Origin: an uncultured Lachnospiraceae bacterium
Lineage (GTDB): Bacteria > Bacillota > Clostridia > Lachnospirales > Lachnospiraceae
Reading direction: 5' to 3'
NCBI GenBank assembly: GCA_946614165.1
Contig: CAMOGQ010000020.1
Location: 1 to 36,243, forward strand
DNA: 36,243 bases
The position numbers and the translations under genes are program-made. Below are positions 24,701 through 31,797 of the stretch, piece by piece (position 1 is the stretch's first letter; every line of letters begins with the position of its first letter). The notes beneath the pieces were generated by a model. That model made no database searches and had not been told where the DNA came from. It saw only the letters and a program-made list of their open reading frames with translations.

Positions 24701-26943
24701 GCAGCGACAAATTCCCTGATCCTGTCCAGATATCTGTCCATCTGGGCGGCGGTCAGAGAGAAATGCTCCTTCAGGATCTCTCCTGCCCTGTCACTGCCGC
24801 TGCCAAGGACCATCTCCATGGCCTTTCCGAAAAGGCCTTTTGAAGAGGCTTTCTTTTCCTTCTTTTCGGGAAGGACGCCTGACAGATCCGGCTGATAGTC
24901 CGCGCCGGGGTCATAGAGGCCGTAGCCGGGAAGGTTCAAAGCGGACTCATCCCCGCCGCTTCCCCCTATGGCTTCGTAGAGGACCTTTTCCTTTTCGCTG
25001 AGGACGGATTCGTCCGGCAGCACCTTTTTAAGGAAGGCCCTGCCTCTTTCCTGCAGGGAAGGATCCTTTTCCAACCTTCGCTTTAACATATCAAGGCCCG
25101 CCAGGCGGATGTTCTCCTGACCGGAGGAAAGGAGCCTTTCCATGGTCCTTTGAAGGGCCTCTCCCTCCTGCCTCTCCAGAAGCTCTATGACATTATGCCG
25201 GGTCTCCTCGTTCTTAAGGCGCAGGTGCTTTTCCAGCTTCTCATAGTCCTCTTCCGTCAGGGGCAGGAGCTGCAGGATCTGGAAGGCGCTGTTCCTGGTC
25301 ATGCTCTCCTTGTCTGCGGCGTAGCCGATCAGGGCATCCTTCTGGACAGGGGTCCTGGGGTCGTGGAGAAGGATCCTTAAATAGTTTCTTCTGGTGTTGT
25401 AGTAGGAATCGGAGATATCCGTAAGCCTTACGCATACCTGGTCGATCAGATTCTGGTCCTGGAGGGCGTAGGCGATCAGGACCATGCGCTGGACCAGGTC
25501 GGACTTTTCAAGACTGGCCCCGTACCAGGGGAAGATCATGGGCGAGAATTCCAGCTTTTTCTTCTTCATGGAATCCGCCAGATTCCGGAAGATGCCGTAG
25601 AAGCACCAGGCCTCCGCCTCGCTGTCAAAAAGCTCCGTGACCGCCACGCTTTCATAGACCGCATCCTTCTCCTGCAGGTTCCAGGTATCCTTGCCGCTCC
25701 TGCTCTTGATGCATCCCCGGACCATGGTATCCGTATAGTCCAGGAAGGTTGGCAGGAAGGCGGCCGCCATCTGGGGATCGTCCGGATAGAGGGAAAGGAC
25801 TTTCCCCGCCGCCTTTTCTCTCAGACTGGAATAGACCATATATTGGTTATAGTAGGAAATGGCAAGGCGCTGGGGCCTTGTGCCCTCATCCGCGATTTTG
25901 GCCATGCGGGTGATGGCATCCCCCACCTCGTAAAAGCCAAGGGCCCAGAGGCCCGTTACGATCTGCACCGCATCGTCCGTCTCTGTCATGGCAAGGGCCG
26001 CCTTTTTGTCCCTGAGGGCGGTCCCGATCAGGGACAGGGTCTTGGCAGAGACTCTGTCTGCGGAGTCGGCGTTAAAAATGCCGGTCCAGGTGGCCACAGC
26101 CCTTTTGACGGCGGAAAAGCGGATCAGATCATTGTCCTCTATGACCTTCAGGATGGTCATAAAGGCCTCGGTCCTTCCGCAGTCCGCGTTCTCGCAGATG
26201 GCCTGGCGGACCCCCTCCTGCAGCCTTGCGGCCAGGAGGAATTTTCCCAGAAGTTCATGGAGCTCCGTATTCTTTGACTTCACCACGGCCCGGATCATGG
26301 GGACCGATACCAGGACCGTATTGTTGTCGCTGAGGATGGCCTCCTTTATTTCGTCCACTGCCTCTTTGTCGCCCAGGTCGATCCTGGCAGCCAGGATATC
26401 GTCGAAAAGGGGCAGATGCAGGGCCCTGGCGAAGGAATCATTCTTTATAAAGTCGGCAAGCTCCGGGTCGCCAAAGGAGGGAGAGGGGCCCCCGGCCGTC
26501 AGATACTGGGCGGGGCTGATACCGTAGATGCCCAGCACCTTATAGGCCTGCATGAGACCGAAGGCTTCCCTGGTATGAGCAAGGGGCGACGCAGTGCGGA
26601 CCGTGGGCCTGAAAAGAGACCTGGAATACTGGTAGGAAGGGAGCTGATCCAGGAGATAGAAATAATCCTCCCTGTACTCCTCCGGCACAAGGATCCGGAT
26701 CAGGTCGGAGCAGTTCTCCGTCATGATCTCCCTGATGGTCTTTTCACTCCCCTTTGCATGGGCATCAGCCCATTTGTTGATGGCAGGAAGCGGGCCGTTC
26801 GGGTAATCGCTGAACTTTCCGATCTCTTCCAGAAGCTCCTTTGAGGAAGGGGAAAGAAAGGCCGTCTGCATCTTTTTTTCGGCGTTCCACTTCTCTGTTT
26901 TTGCCTTTTCCCATTTCGTTCTTGAATTATAGTCGAACCCCAT
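21712..26943 (-). CDS. Giant DUF4132-type protein (MolR/YehI-like C-terminus)
   Basis: A 1743-residue soluble protein of unknown function. No signal peptide or membrane helix is seen. The middle (about 540-640) has HEAT-like helical repeats (EDYEKLEKHLRLKNEETRHNVIELL and similar). The last 195 residues, from RRWVADYESGLQKIYFRQN near 1549, match my memory of DUF4132 and the DUF7737-type end of such proteins, with AVSVAHVGGVDPETSHST and INILPVHSQQRGKLFLPF. E. coli MolR and YehI belong to this family, near MoxR/VWA genes; none of those partners is here. AAGGGGG precedes the ATG. A 139-residue gene lies 23 bp upstream, and iorAB precedes that, all apparently one transcript. The domain assignment is from pattern recognition only. 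Confidence 0.8.
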   Translation of the reverse strand: MGFDYNSRTKWEKAKTEKWNAEKKMQTAFLSPSSKELLEEIGKFSDYPNGPLPAINKWADAHAKGSEKTIREIMTENCSDLIRILVPEEYREDYFYLLDQLPSYQYSRSLFRPTVRTASPLAHTREAFGLMQAYKVLGIYGISPAQYLTAGGPSPSFGDPELADFIKNDSFARALHLPLFDDILAARIDLGDKEAVDEIKEAILSDNNTVLVSVPMIRAVVKSKNTELHELLGKFLLAARLQEGVRQAICENADCGRTEAFMTILKVIEDNDLIRFSAVKRAVATWTGIFNADSADRVSAKTLSLIGTALRDKKAALAMTETDDAVQIVTGLWALGFYEVGDAITRMAKIADEGTRPQRLAISYYNQYMVYSSLREKAAGKVLSLYPDDPQMAAAFLPTFLDYTDTMVRGCIKSRSGKDTWNLQEKDAVYESVAVTELFDSEAEAWCFYGIFRNLADSMKKKKLEFSPMIFPWYGASLEKSDLVQRMVLIAYALQDQNLIDQVCVRLTDISDSYYNTRRNYLRILLHDPRTPVQKDALIGYAADKESMTRNSAFQILQLLPLTEEDYEKLEKHLRLKNEETRHNVIELLERQEGEALQRTMERLLSSGQENIRLAGLDMLKRRLEKDPSLQERGRAFLKKVLPDESVLSEKEKVLYEAIGGSGGDESALNLPGYGLYDPGADYQPDLSGVLPEKKEKKASSKGLFGKAMEMVLGSGSDRAGEILKEHFSLTAAQMDRYLDRIREFVAAHGNLEYTSCSGEKELLKNGLFLLNYDYSARIEDRYPFPDLWKEVYETILKEPEVVWGLYFALQSEYGESDLKDIYAFRRWEKTLFGEAAGYSYSGNTSSGPYRHSIYETILAIIMSQQGISLPREAALAAYIKSLALPEDVRWMERVPAKYRAYNEGEKACFIRTGKFRYLMQQLYAARDESRFRQTFPLFYQTDRIYDFGKNSPDRTGNSSSGILCIYDYVRARELGLISEDFLYKAVFEIVGLRPSMGKLGDMMRPLLYVSTANELVKYAPVDKEKRTIDRTSAFFVTGEKLYKTLTDLILDVELKRGDTPTVFSPAVSRITGIEGIPRLMELLRALGTDALDRSAYYAYSYSAGTGRTECLSHLLKVCYPAAGESAADLKKAVKAAGTTTDRLIEVAMFAPQWMELMEEVLGIEGLTSGCYYFMAHMNERFDDKKKAVIARYTPLSPEELNNGCFDTNWFFEVYEKLGEKNFSRLYKAAKYIADGSKHTRARKFADAATGKVDRDQLEKTIEDKRNKDLVLSYGLIPMKDREDALHRYEFLQKFLKESRQFGAQRRASEAQCVQYAMKNMATTAGYADELRLTLAMETELVSTGEKYFEGIQIGEILAKVQVDESGKAELIVTKKGKALKSAPAALKKDPVFTEIKDFAAKLKTQYSRCVSMFERAMEEEDAYSYGELSDLCRNPVTAGILGRLVFIPAEGEDPALTGTLEEISGKAPSREAKLLVAHPVALYRRGILPAYQRLFFEKNRETGLKQPFKQVFREFYVKLEEEMEAADSRMFAGYQIQPKKTLAALKGRRWVADYESGLQKIYFRQNIAVTIYALADWFSPADTEAPTLEFVSFYDRKTYRQIKIKDVPEVLYSEVMRDVDLAVSVAHVGGVDPETSHSTVEMRKVILEFNKELFGLTNVRIEGTHAFIEGKLGSYTVQLGSGVIHKEGGAMINILPVHSQQRGKLFLPFIDEDPKTAEILSKVLLLAEDRKIKDPYILDQLK

Positions 26944-26966
26944 ATCTGAACCCCCTTAAAAAATGT

Positions 26967-27386
26967 CTACCACATGCGTCCCGCCAGGAAGGTCAGCCTC
27001 ACAAAAGTGACTTCGCTTCCATCATGAAGGGGCAGGATCTCTTCCCTGTCTTCATACCTTTTCCCGTCCGCGAACAGGGCGATGAGGCCGTCCTGAAAGG
27101 CCAGAAGGGCGTCGGAGACGGCCTTTTCCTCATCGGCCTTTTTTCTGTCCAGGGGATCCCCCACGGATACCCTGCCGGACAGAGCCATATCTTCCATTTC
27201 ATCCATAGAAAAAAGGCGCAGAATCTCTCCTGCGTCTCTTTTTTCGTTGTACCGGCGGACACAGATCCTGACCGTCTCTGTCAGAAACGCGGAAACCGTC
27301 ATGGGCCCTTCCGGGTACTCGTATGCAAGCTGATCGATCTTCGCCTTTTTTCTGGATGCTCCCTTTACATTGATGCTGATCTTCAT
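26967..27386 (-). CDS. 139-residue protein of unknown function, DUF4132 partner
   Basis: Not recognised. It starts MKISINVKGASRKKAKIDQLAYEY, fixed by GGAGGG just upstream of the ATG. An in-frame start 13 codons earlier exists but lacks a ribosome site. The sequence is mixed alpha/beta in character, highly charged, soluble, and ends in EVTFVRLTFLAGRMW. A predicted helix (TVSAFLTETVRICVRRYNEK) and an acidic stretch at about 60-95 are the main features. Its stop lies 23 bp before the DUF4132 start, so the two are almost surely co-translated, perhaps as a small regulatory or binding subunit of the giant protein. Confidence 0.75.
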   Translation of the reverse strand: MKISINVKGASRKKAKIDQLAYEYPEGPMTVSAFLTETVRICVRRYNEKRDAGEILRLFSMDEMEDMALSGRVSVGDPLDRKKADEEKAVSDALLAFQDGLIALFADGKRYEDREEILPLHDGSEVTFVRLTFLAGRMW

Positions 27387-27415
27387 TTTTCCCTCCGGAG
27401 CCGTAAATGCCAGAA

Positions 27416-27469
27416 GGAGCCGCATCCTGAAAGAGCTTTCTGTCTGAAAGTTTTCCGGGACGCGGCTCC
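27416..27469 (-). repeat. Intercistronic stem-loop after iorB
   Basis: Arms 27416-27427 and 27458-27469 pair over 12 bases with one wobble; GAAAG/CTTTC stems can form inside. No T-run follows on the minus strand. It separates iorAB from the DUF4132 pair and may reduce or stabilise part of the message. Confidence 0.6.
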
Positions 27470-27490
27470 CAGCCGTCAGAGCCTGAATTG

Positions 27491-28057
27491 TCAGGCCTCA
27501 AAGCCTGCCAGGAAGGCCCTGGTGTTGATCTCGATGGTCCTGGGCGGAACCTTTTCCCCGATCACCTTCAGCCAGGCTTCTTTGGGGAATTCCATGTGCC
27601 TTGCGGCCATGCCCAGAACGATGTTGTTGAAGACCCTGGAATTGCCCAGCTTCAGGGCTTCTTCCATGGCGTTGATGGAATAGACGGTATATTCCTTCTC
27701 CAGATCCTCGATGATGTGATCGGGATACTCTCTGGTGCCCATGACAACGCTGATGGGATCGATCCTCCAGTCGTTGCAGATCAGGACGCCGTCCTTTTTC
27801 AGGAAGTTGGCATAGCGCAGGGCTTCCAGTCTTTCGAAGGCGATCAGGACGTCCGCCTGGCCCTCTTCCACGATGGGCTCCGCCACCTGCTCGCCGTAGC
27901 GGACGAAGGTGACGACGCTGCCGCCCCTCTGGGCCATGCCGTGTACTTCGGATACTTTTACCTTATAGCCGGCATCTTCGAAGACGCCGCCCAGGATGCG
28001 GCTGGTCAGGAGGGTTCCCTGGCCGCCCACACCTACGATCATGATATTCTTTGTCAT
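27491..28057 (-). CDS. iorB: Indolepyruvate:ferredoxin oxidoreductase, beta subunit
   Basis: Gamma-type domain of the 2-oxoacid:ferredoxin oxidoreductase family, which binds CoA and pairs with IorA to oxidise arylpyruvates to aryl-acetyl-CoA. The 188-residue chain starts MTKNIMIVGVGGQGTLLTSRILG, with the glycine-rich GVGGQG at 9-14, and contains the family's VHGMAQRGGSVVTFVRYG. AAGGAGGGG precedes the ATG, 13 bases after the iorA stop. A structured 104-bp gap separates it from the next gene. Confidence 0.96.
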   Translation of the reverse strand: MTKNIMIVGVGGQGTLLTSRILGGVFEDAGYKVKVSEVHGMAQRGGSVVTFVRYGEQVAEPIVEEGQADVLIAFERLEALRYANFLKKDGVLICNDWRIDPISVVMGTREYPDHIIEDLEKEYTVYSINAMEEALKLGNSRVFNNIVLGMAARHMEFPKEAWLKVIGEKVPPRTIEINTRAFLAGFEA

Positions 28058-28070
28058 TGCATTCCCCTCC

Positions 28071-29825
28071 TTATTTCTCGACCTTTTTCAGAGCACCGAA
28101 GCGGCACAGGTTCTCGCACAGTCCGCAGCCGTTGCACATGGTGGCGTCAATACGGATGGAGCCGTCGGAATTCCTGGTCAGAGCCGGGCATCCGGGAGAG
28201 AGGCAGGCGCCGCAGTGGACGCACTTCTCGGGAAGGGTTTCCATCCTGTAGGGGAAGACCTGATCCTTTAAGAGGGCGCAGGGTGCCTTGGAGATGATGA
28301 CGGAGAGGGCGTCTCTCTCGCACTCTTCCCTGATGGCCTTCTGAAGAGCCGGCAGGTCGAAGGCGTCCACTACCTGGACGTTCTCGATGCCGATGCCCCT
28401 GATCAGCTTTACAAAGTCCACGGCGGGAACGGTCTGGCCCTGGAGGGTCTTGCCGGTGCCGGGGTGGTCCTGATGGCCTGTCATGCCGGTGGTCCGGTTG
28501 TCCAGGATGATCACGGTGCCGTGGCTCTGGTTGTAGAACATGTTGACCAGGGAGTTGAGGCCGGTATGCATGAAGGTGGAGTCGCCGATGACAGCCACCC
28601 AGTCCTTGATATAGTCGTGTCCCTTTGCCTTCTCCATGCCGTGGAGAGAGGAAATGGAGGAGCCCATGCAGACGCAGGTATCCACCACGGAAAGGGGCGG
28701 CAGGGTGCCCAGGGTGTAGCAGCCGATATCGCCCGCGGCGTGCTTTTTCAGGCGCTTTAAGGCAAAGTAGGTGGACCTGTGCGGGCAGCCGGGGCAGAGG
28801 ATGGGCGGACGGGGCGGAATGTCGGGCACCGCCTTAATGCCAAGATCCATCTTCAGGACTCTCTCACGCAGCATGTTGGCGGAGTATTCGCCCTGAACGG
28901 TGAAAAGGTCCTTGCCGATGCAGTCGATCCCCCAGGATCTGACCTGCTCTTCGATGACAGGCTCCAGCTCTTCGAAGATGTAGAGCACGTCCACGGTCTT
29001 TGCGAAGTCCTCGATCAGCTTTCTGGGCAGGGGATTGAGGATGCCGAGCTTAAGGACGGAAGCGTCGGGGCAGGCTTCCTTTACATACTGGTAGGGGATG
29101 CCTTCCGTAATGAAGCCGATCTTCTTTCCGTCAATGGTCATGGTGCCGGGCTCTACCCTGTTGAGGGAAGAGGTGCAGCCCCACTGGGCCATCTCTTTGT
29201 TTCTCTTTTCCACGTAGATGTGGCGGGCCTTGGCCATGCCGGGCATCATGACGTTCTTCTGAACGTTCTTTACGTAGGGCTTATCCTCCGGCACGACCCT
29301 GTCGCACAGCTCCACTTCACACTGGGAGTGGGCCAGACGGGTGGTGGAACGGATGACAACGGGGGTGTCGAACTGTTCGCTGATCTCGAAGGCAGCCTTG
29401 GCGAAGTCCTTGGCTTCCTGGGAGTCGGAGGGAGACAGGCAGGGAACGTTGGCCGCTCTGCAGACCATGCGGGTATCCTGCTCGTTCTGGGAGCTGTAAA
29501 GACCGGGGTCGTCCGCTACCAGAAAGACCAGGCCGCCGTTCGCGCCGATGTAGGAAATGGAATAAACGGGGTCTGCCGCCACGTTGAAGCCTACCATCTT
29601 CATGCAGGCCATGGCGCGGACGCCCGAAAAGCTGGCGCCGATGGCCACTTCCGCGGCCACCTTCTCGTTGGGTGCCCATTCCGCATATACACCGGGGAGC
29701 TTTGCGAACTCCTCACTGATCTCCGTACTGGGCGTTCCGGGATAGGCGCTGGAGACCTTGACGCCCGCCTCCCATGCGCCTCTGGCAAATGCTGCGTTGC
29801 CCAGCATCATTTTTTTCTCGCTCAT
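28071..29825 (-). CDS. iorA: Indolepyruvate:ferredoxin oxidoreductase, alpha subunit
   Basis: Oxidatively decarboxylates indole-, phenyl- and hydroxyphenylpyruvate, reducing ferredoxin. The 584 residues give the full subunit: a pyrimidine-binding domain starting GNAAFARGAWEAGV and SAYPGTPSTEIS; a TPP-binding domain with CPGCPHRS (344-351), GDST (414-417) and NRTT (443-446); and a C-terminal 2[4Fe-4S] domain with C535/C538/C541/C546 and C564/C567/C570/C574. AGAGGAAAA precedes the ATG. It lies 37 bp after licD and 13 bp before iorB. Together with paaK and the ACT genes elsewhere in the window it forms a route for fermentation of aromatic amino acids. Confidence 0.97.
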   Translation of the reverse strand: MSEKKMMLGNAAFARGAWEAGVKVSSAYPGTPSTEISEEFAKLPGVYAEWAPNEKVAAEVAIGASFSGVRAMACMKMVGFNVAADPVYSISYIGANGGLVFLVADDPGLYSSQNEQDTRMVCRAANVPCLSPSDSQEAKDFAKAAFEISEQFDTPVVIRSTTRLAHSQCEVELCDRVVPEDKPYVKNVQKNVMMPGMAKARHIYVEKRNKEMAQWGCTSSLNRVEPGTMTIDGKKIGFITEGIPYQYVKEACPDASVLKLGILNPLPRKLIEDFAKTVDVLYIFEELEPVIEEQVRSWGIDCIGKDLFTVQGEYSANMLRERVLKMDLGIKAVPDIPPRPPILCPGCPHRSTYFALKRLKKHAAGDIGCYTLGTLPPLSVVDTCVCMGSSISSLHGMEKAKGHDYIKDWVAVIGDSTFMHTGLNSLVNMFYNQSHGTVIILDNRTTGMTGHQDHPGTGKTLQGQTVPAVDFVKLIRGIGIENVQVVDAFDLPALQKAIREECERDALSVIISKAPCALLKDQVFPYRMETLPEKCVHCGACLSPGCPALTRNSDGSIRIDATMCNGCGLCENLCRFGALKKVEK

Positions 29826-29862
29826 ATCTGGTTTTCCTCTTTGTCTTTGAAAGTATTTCTTT

Positions 29863-30822
29863 TTATTTCTCTGCCCTTCCGTGCAGCTGATCGACGGCCT
29901 TTTCCACCTCGTCCTGGTGGGCCTTCAGCCATTCGTCTGCCGGCGTATCCGGGTCAAAGATCAGTCCGCCGTGGTCGGCCGTGCCGATGACGAACTTCAT
30001 GTAATCGCCGTACTGGCGCTTTAAGTGATTCTCGTAGTCGCCGTAAAGGGGGACTTCCAGCATCTCAAAGGGAGCCATGGTAAAGGTCTCGAATCCCTTC
30101 CTGAGGTCATACATGCGGCGGTCGCCGCAGGCATAGGCCACCTTGGCCACATATTTTGTGTTCTGGGAGTTGTATCTCTGGGCCTCCCTGAAATAGGCGC
30201 GCATGATCTTCTTATAGTCCCATACCTTTCCCAGGACTGGCATAAGGGGATGGAGCAGGCGGTTCTTCTTCCAGGCGGTGTCCTCCCCGTAGCCGGGGCC
30301 GCTGAAATAGGAATCCCAGGCCTGGGTCATAAGAGCGTCCAGTCTCTTCTTCTGCTTCTTTAAAAGCTTTTCGCCGGGCGCCGCCGCATCCAGGGGGAAG
30401 ATGTCGATAAAGATGCCCTGGTTGTAGGGGAGCTTTAAGCCCATCTCGCTGCGCACGATGCAGGTGGTCTGAGTGTTCCTCAGCTGGGCATGGCCCCTCA
30501 GATATCCTTCCTCCGTCTCCAGGTTCTGGAGCAGGTAGGGGGCTTCGAAGGCGTCCGCGTGGTCCATGAGCCTGTCATAGTCCTCCCGCAGCATCATGAG
30601 GTCGATGTCGTCGTCCCAGGGAATAAAGCCCTTGTGACGGACTGCGCCCAGGATGGTCCCGCCGGAAGCGAAATAGCGGATCTTATATCTGCTGCAGACC
30701 TGCTGCAGCTGATAGAGCAGGTCCAGCTCCACCGCCCATACCTTTTTCATATGTTCGGATACGGTGTAGCCGCAGAGCACTTCTTCCTTGTAAAACTCCT
30801 CGGGGATGTACAGTTTTTCCAT
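29863..30822 (-). CDS. licD: LicD-family phosphotransferase
   Basis: LicD enzymes transfer phosphocholine or a related phospho-alcohol (for example ribitol or glycerol phosphate) from a CDP carrier to a surface glycan. The 319-residue protein carries the signature RYFASGGTILGAVRHKGFIP followed by WDDDIDLMML, whose aspartates hold the catalytic metal. There is no signal peptide, as expected for a cytosolic or membrane-associated enzyme. Its ATG overlaps the stop of the upstream nucleotidyltransferase gene as TAATG, with GGAGG upstream. The pair therefore looks like activator plus transferase. Which phospho-alcohol is used is not visible. Confidence 0.88.
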   Translation of the reverse strand: MEKLYIPEEFYKEEVLCGYTVSEHMKKVWAVELDLLYQLQQVCSRYKIRYFASGGTILGAVRHKGFIPWDDDIDLMMLREDYDRLMDHADAFEAPYLLQNLETEEGYLRGHAQLRNTQTTCIVRSEMGLKLPYNQGIFIDIFPLDAAAPGEKLLKKQKKRLDALMTQAWDSYFSGPGYGEDTAWKKNRLLHPLMPVLGKVWDYKKIMRAYFREAQRYNSQNTKYVAKVAYACGDRRMYDLRKGFETFTMAPFEMLEVPLYGDYENHLKRQYGDYMKFVIGTADHGGLIFDPDTPADEWLKAHQDEVEKAVDQLHGRAEK

Positions 30823-31562
30823 TACCTGCCTCCAAATTTAAGGTTGGCCCTTTCCAGGTCCTGGGCGTCGTCGATCTCGCACCACATGTCTTCGGGGACC
30901 TCCACGATGCGGAAGTCGCACTCGCGGTAGTACATAAGAGAGCCCAGCACCTTTTCGTAGTAGGAGTTCTCTCCCATGTGCTCCACATACCAGGCCACCA
31001 GGGGAGCGTACTTATTCTGTACGAAGTCCTTTGTGAAGCGGTACATGTTGACGGTCTTTCTGGTATTCGAGTAGTCGAAGTCCTCTCCCTGCCATTTGCC
31101 AAGGATCAGCTCCAGGGCTTTGTCTCCGTCCACGCGGATGACCGTACCGTCCATGGTCTCGGGATTGAAGGGGCTGACCAGGATGGAGCAGTCCCCCTCT
31201 CCTGCCATCAGGCGCTTTATCATTTCGGGCCCGTAGAAGAGGTCGCACTCCAGCATCAGCATGTCGTCGTCGCAGAAGGGCAGAGCCTTATAGAGAGAGA
31301 CCACGTTGTTGGTCTCCAGGTATCTGGGGTTCTCATAGTAGGTCACCGGGACTCCCTTCCAGGAATCTCCGATCCTCTCCCTGATATAGTCTGCCATGTG
31401 GCCCACAACGATGCCGATCTCGCTGATGCCAAGCTCCGTCAGGTTGTTGAGGGCGTTGACCAGAAGGGGCGTTCCCGCCACTTCCACCATGGATTTGGGC
31501 ATTGTATTGGTAATGGGGCGGAGCCTCTTTCCGAAACCCGCTGCAAGTATTAATCCTTTCAA
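30822..31562 (-). CDS. Sugar/choline-phosphate nucleotidyltransferase (LicC-like)
   Basis: GT-A fold nucleotidyltransferase of 246 residues, normally forming CDP- or NDP-activated alcohol phosphates or sugars. The signature LILAAGFGKRLRPITNTMPKSM binds the nucleotide; LMLECDLFYG gives the metal-binding Asp. Coupled by a TAATG overlap to licD, it is best explained as a LicC-like cytidylyltransferase supplying LicD. Translation starts at TTG with GGAGG 8 bases upstream. A promoter lies about 60-90 bases upstream, making it the probable first gene of the six-gene run to DUF4132. UDP-sugar pyrophosphorylase activity is an alternative. Confidence 0.86.
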   Translation of the reverse strand: MKGLILAAGFGKRLRPITNTMPKSMVEVAGTPLLVNALNNLTELGISEIGIVVGHMADYIRERIGDSWKGVPVTYYENPRYLETNNVVSLYKALPFCDDDMLMLECDLFYGPEMIKRLMAGEGDCSILVSPFNPETMDGTVIRVDGDKALELILGKWQGEDFDYSNTRKTVNMYRFTKDFVQNKYAPLVAWYVEHMGENSYYEKVLGSLMYYRECDFRIVEVPEDMWCEIDDAQDLERANLKFGGR

Positions 31563-31622
31563 GGCTGAAACCTCCGTTTTTTTTGTATTTATGCGGCTTA
31601 CGGCCGGTGTGCATATAGAATA

Positions 31623-31651
31623 ATACTACACCATCCGTAATTCTTTGTCCA
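31623..31651 (-). promoter_or_regulatory. Promoter of the nucleotidyltransferase-licD-iorAB run
   Basis: On the minus strand TGGACA (31646-31651), 17 bases, then TAGTAT (31623-31628). Five of six -35 positions match consensus; the -10 box is a 4/6 match. Confidence 0.55.
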
Positions 31652-31666
31652 CAGCAGGGGCCTGGG

Positions 31667-31722
31667 CGGAGATTCCGGCGCGGAGATTCCGGCGGGGATT
31701 CGGGAGAGGCCCGGACGTCCGG
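31667..31722. repeat. 14-bp tandem duplication and 12-bp palindrome
   Basis: CGGAGATTCCGGCG occurs twice in direct tandem (31667-31680 and 31681-31694), followed by a degraded third copy. A perfect palindrome CCGGACGTCCGG lies at 31711-31722. Both are upstream of the nucleotidyltransferase promoter and downstream of the ilvE terminator. Confidence 0.6.
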
Positions 31723-31735
31723 AAGGCCTTCCCAT

Positions 31736-31777
31736 AACAAAGGCTGCCATGCCGGGACACAGTCCCGGCATGACAGC
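31736..31777 (-). terminator. Terminator of ilvE
   Basis: Arms of 16 bases (31742-31757 and 31762-31777, one mismatch) with a 4-base loop, followed on the minus strand by TTTGTTAT. Confidence 0.85.
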
Positions 31778-31797
31778 CCTTTCCGGAAAAGTCCTGA

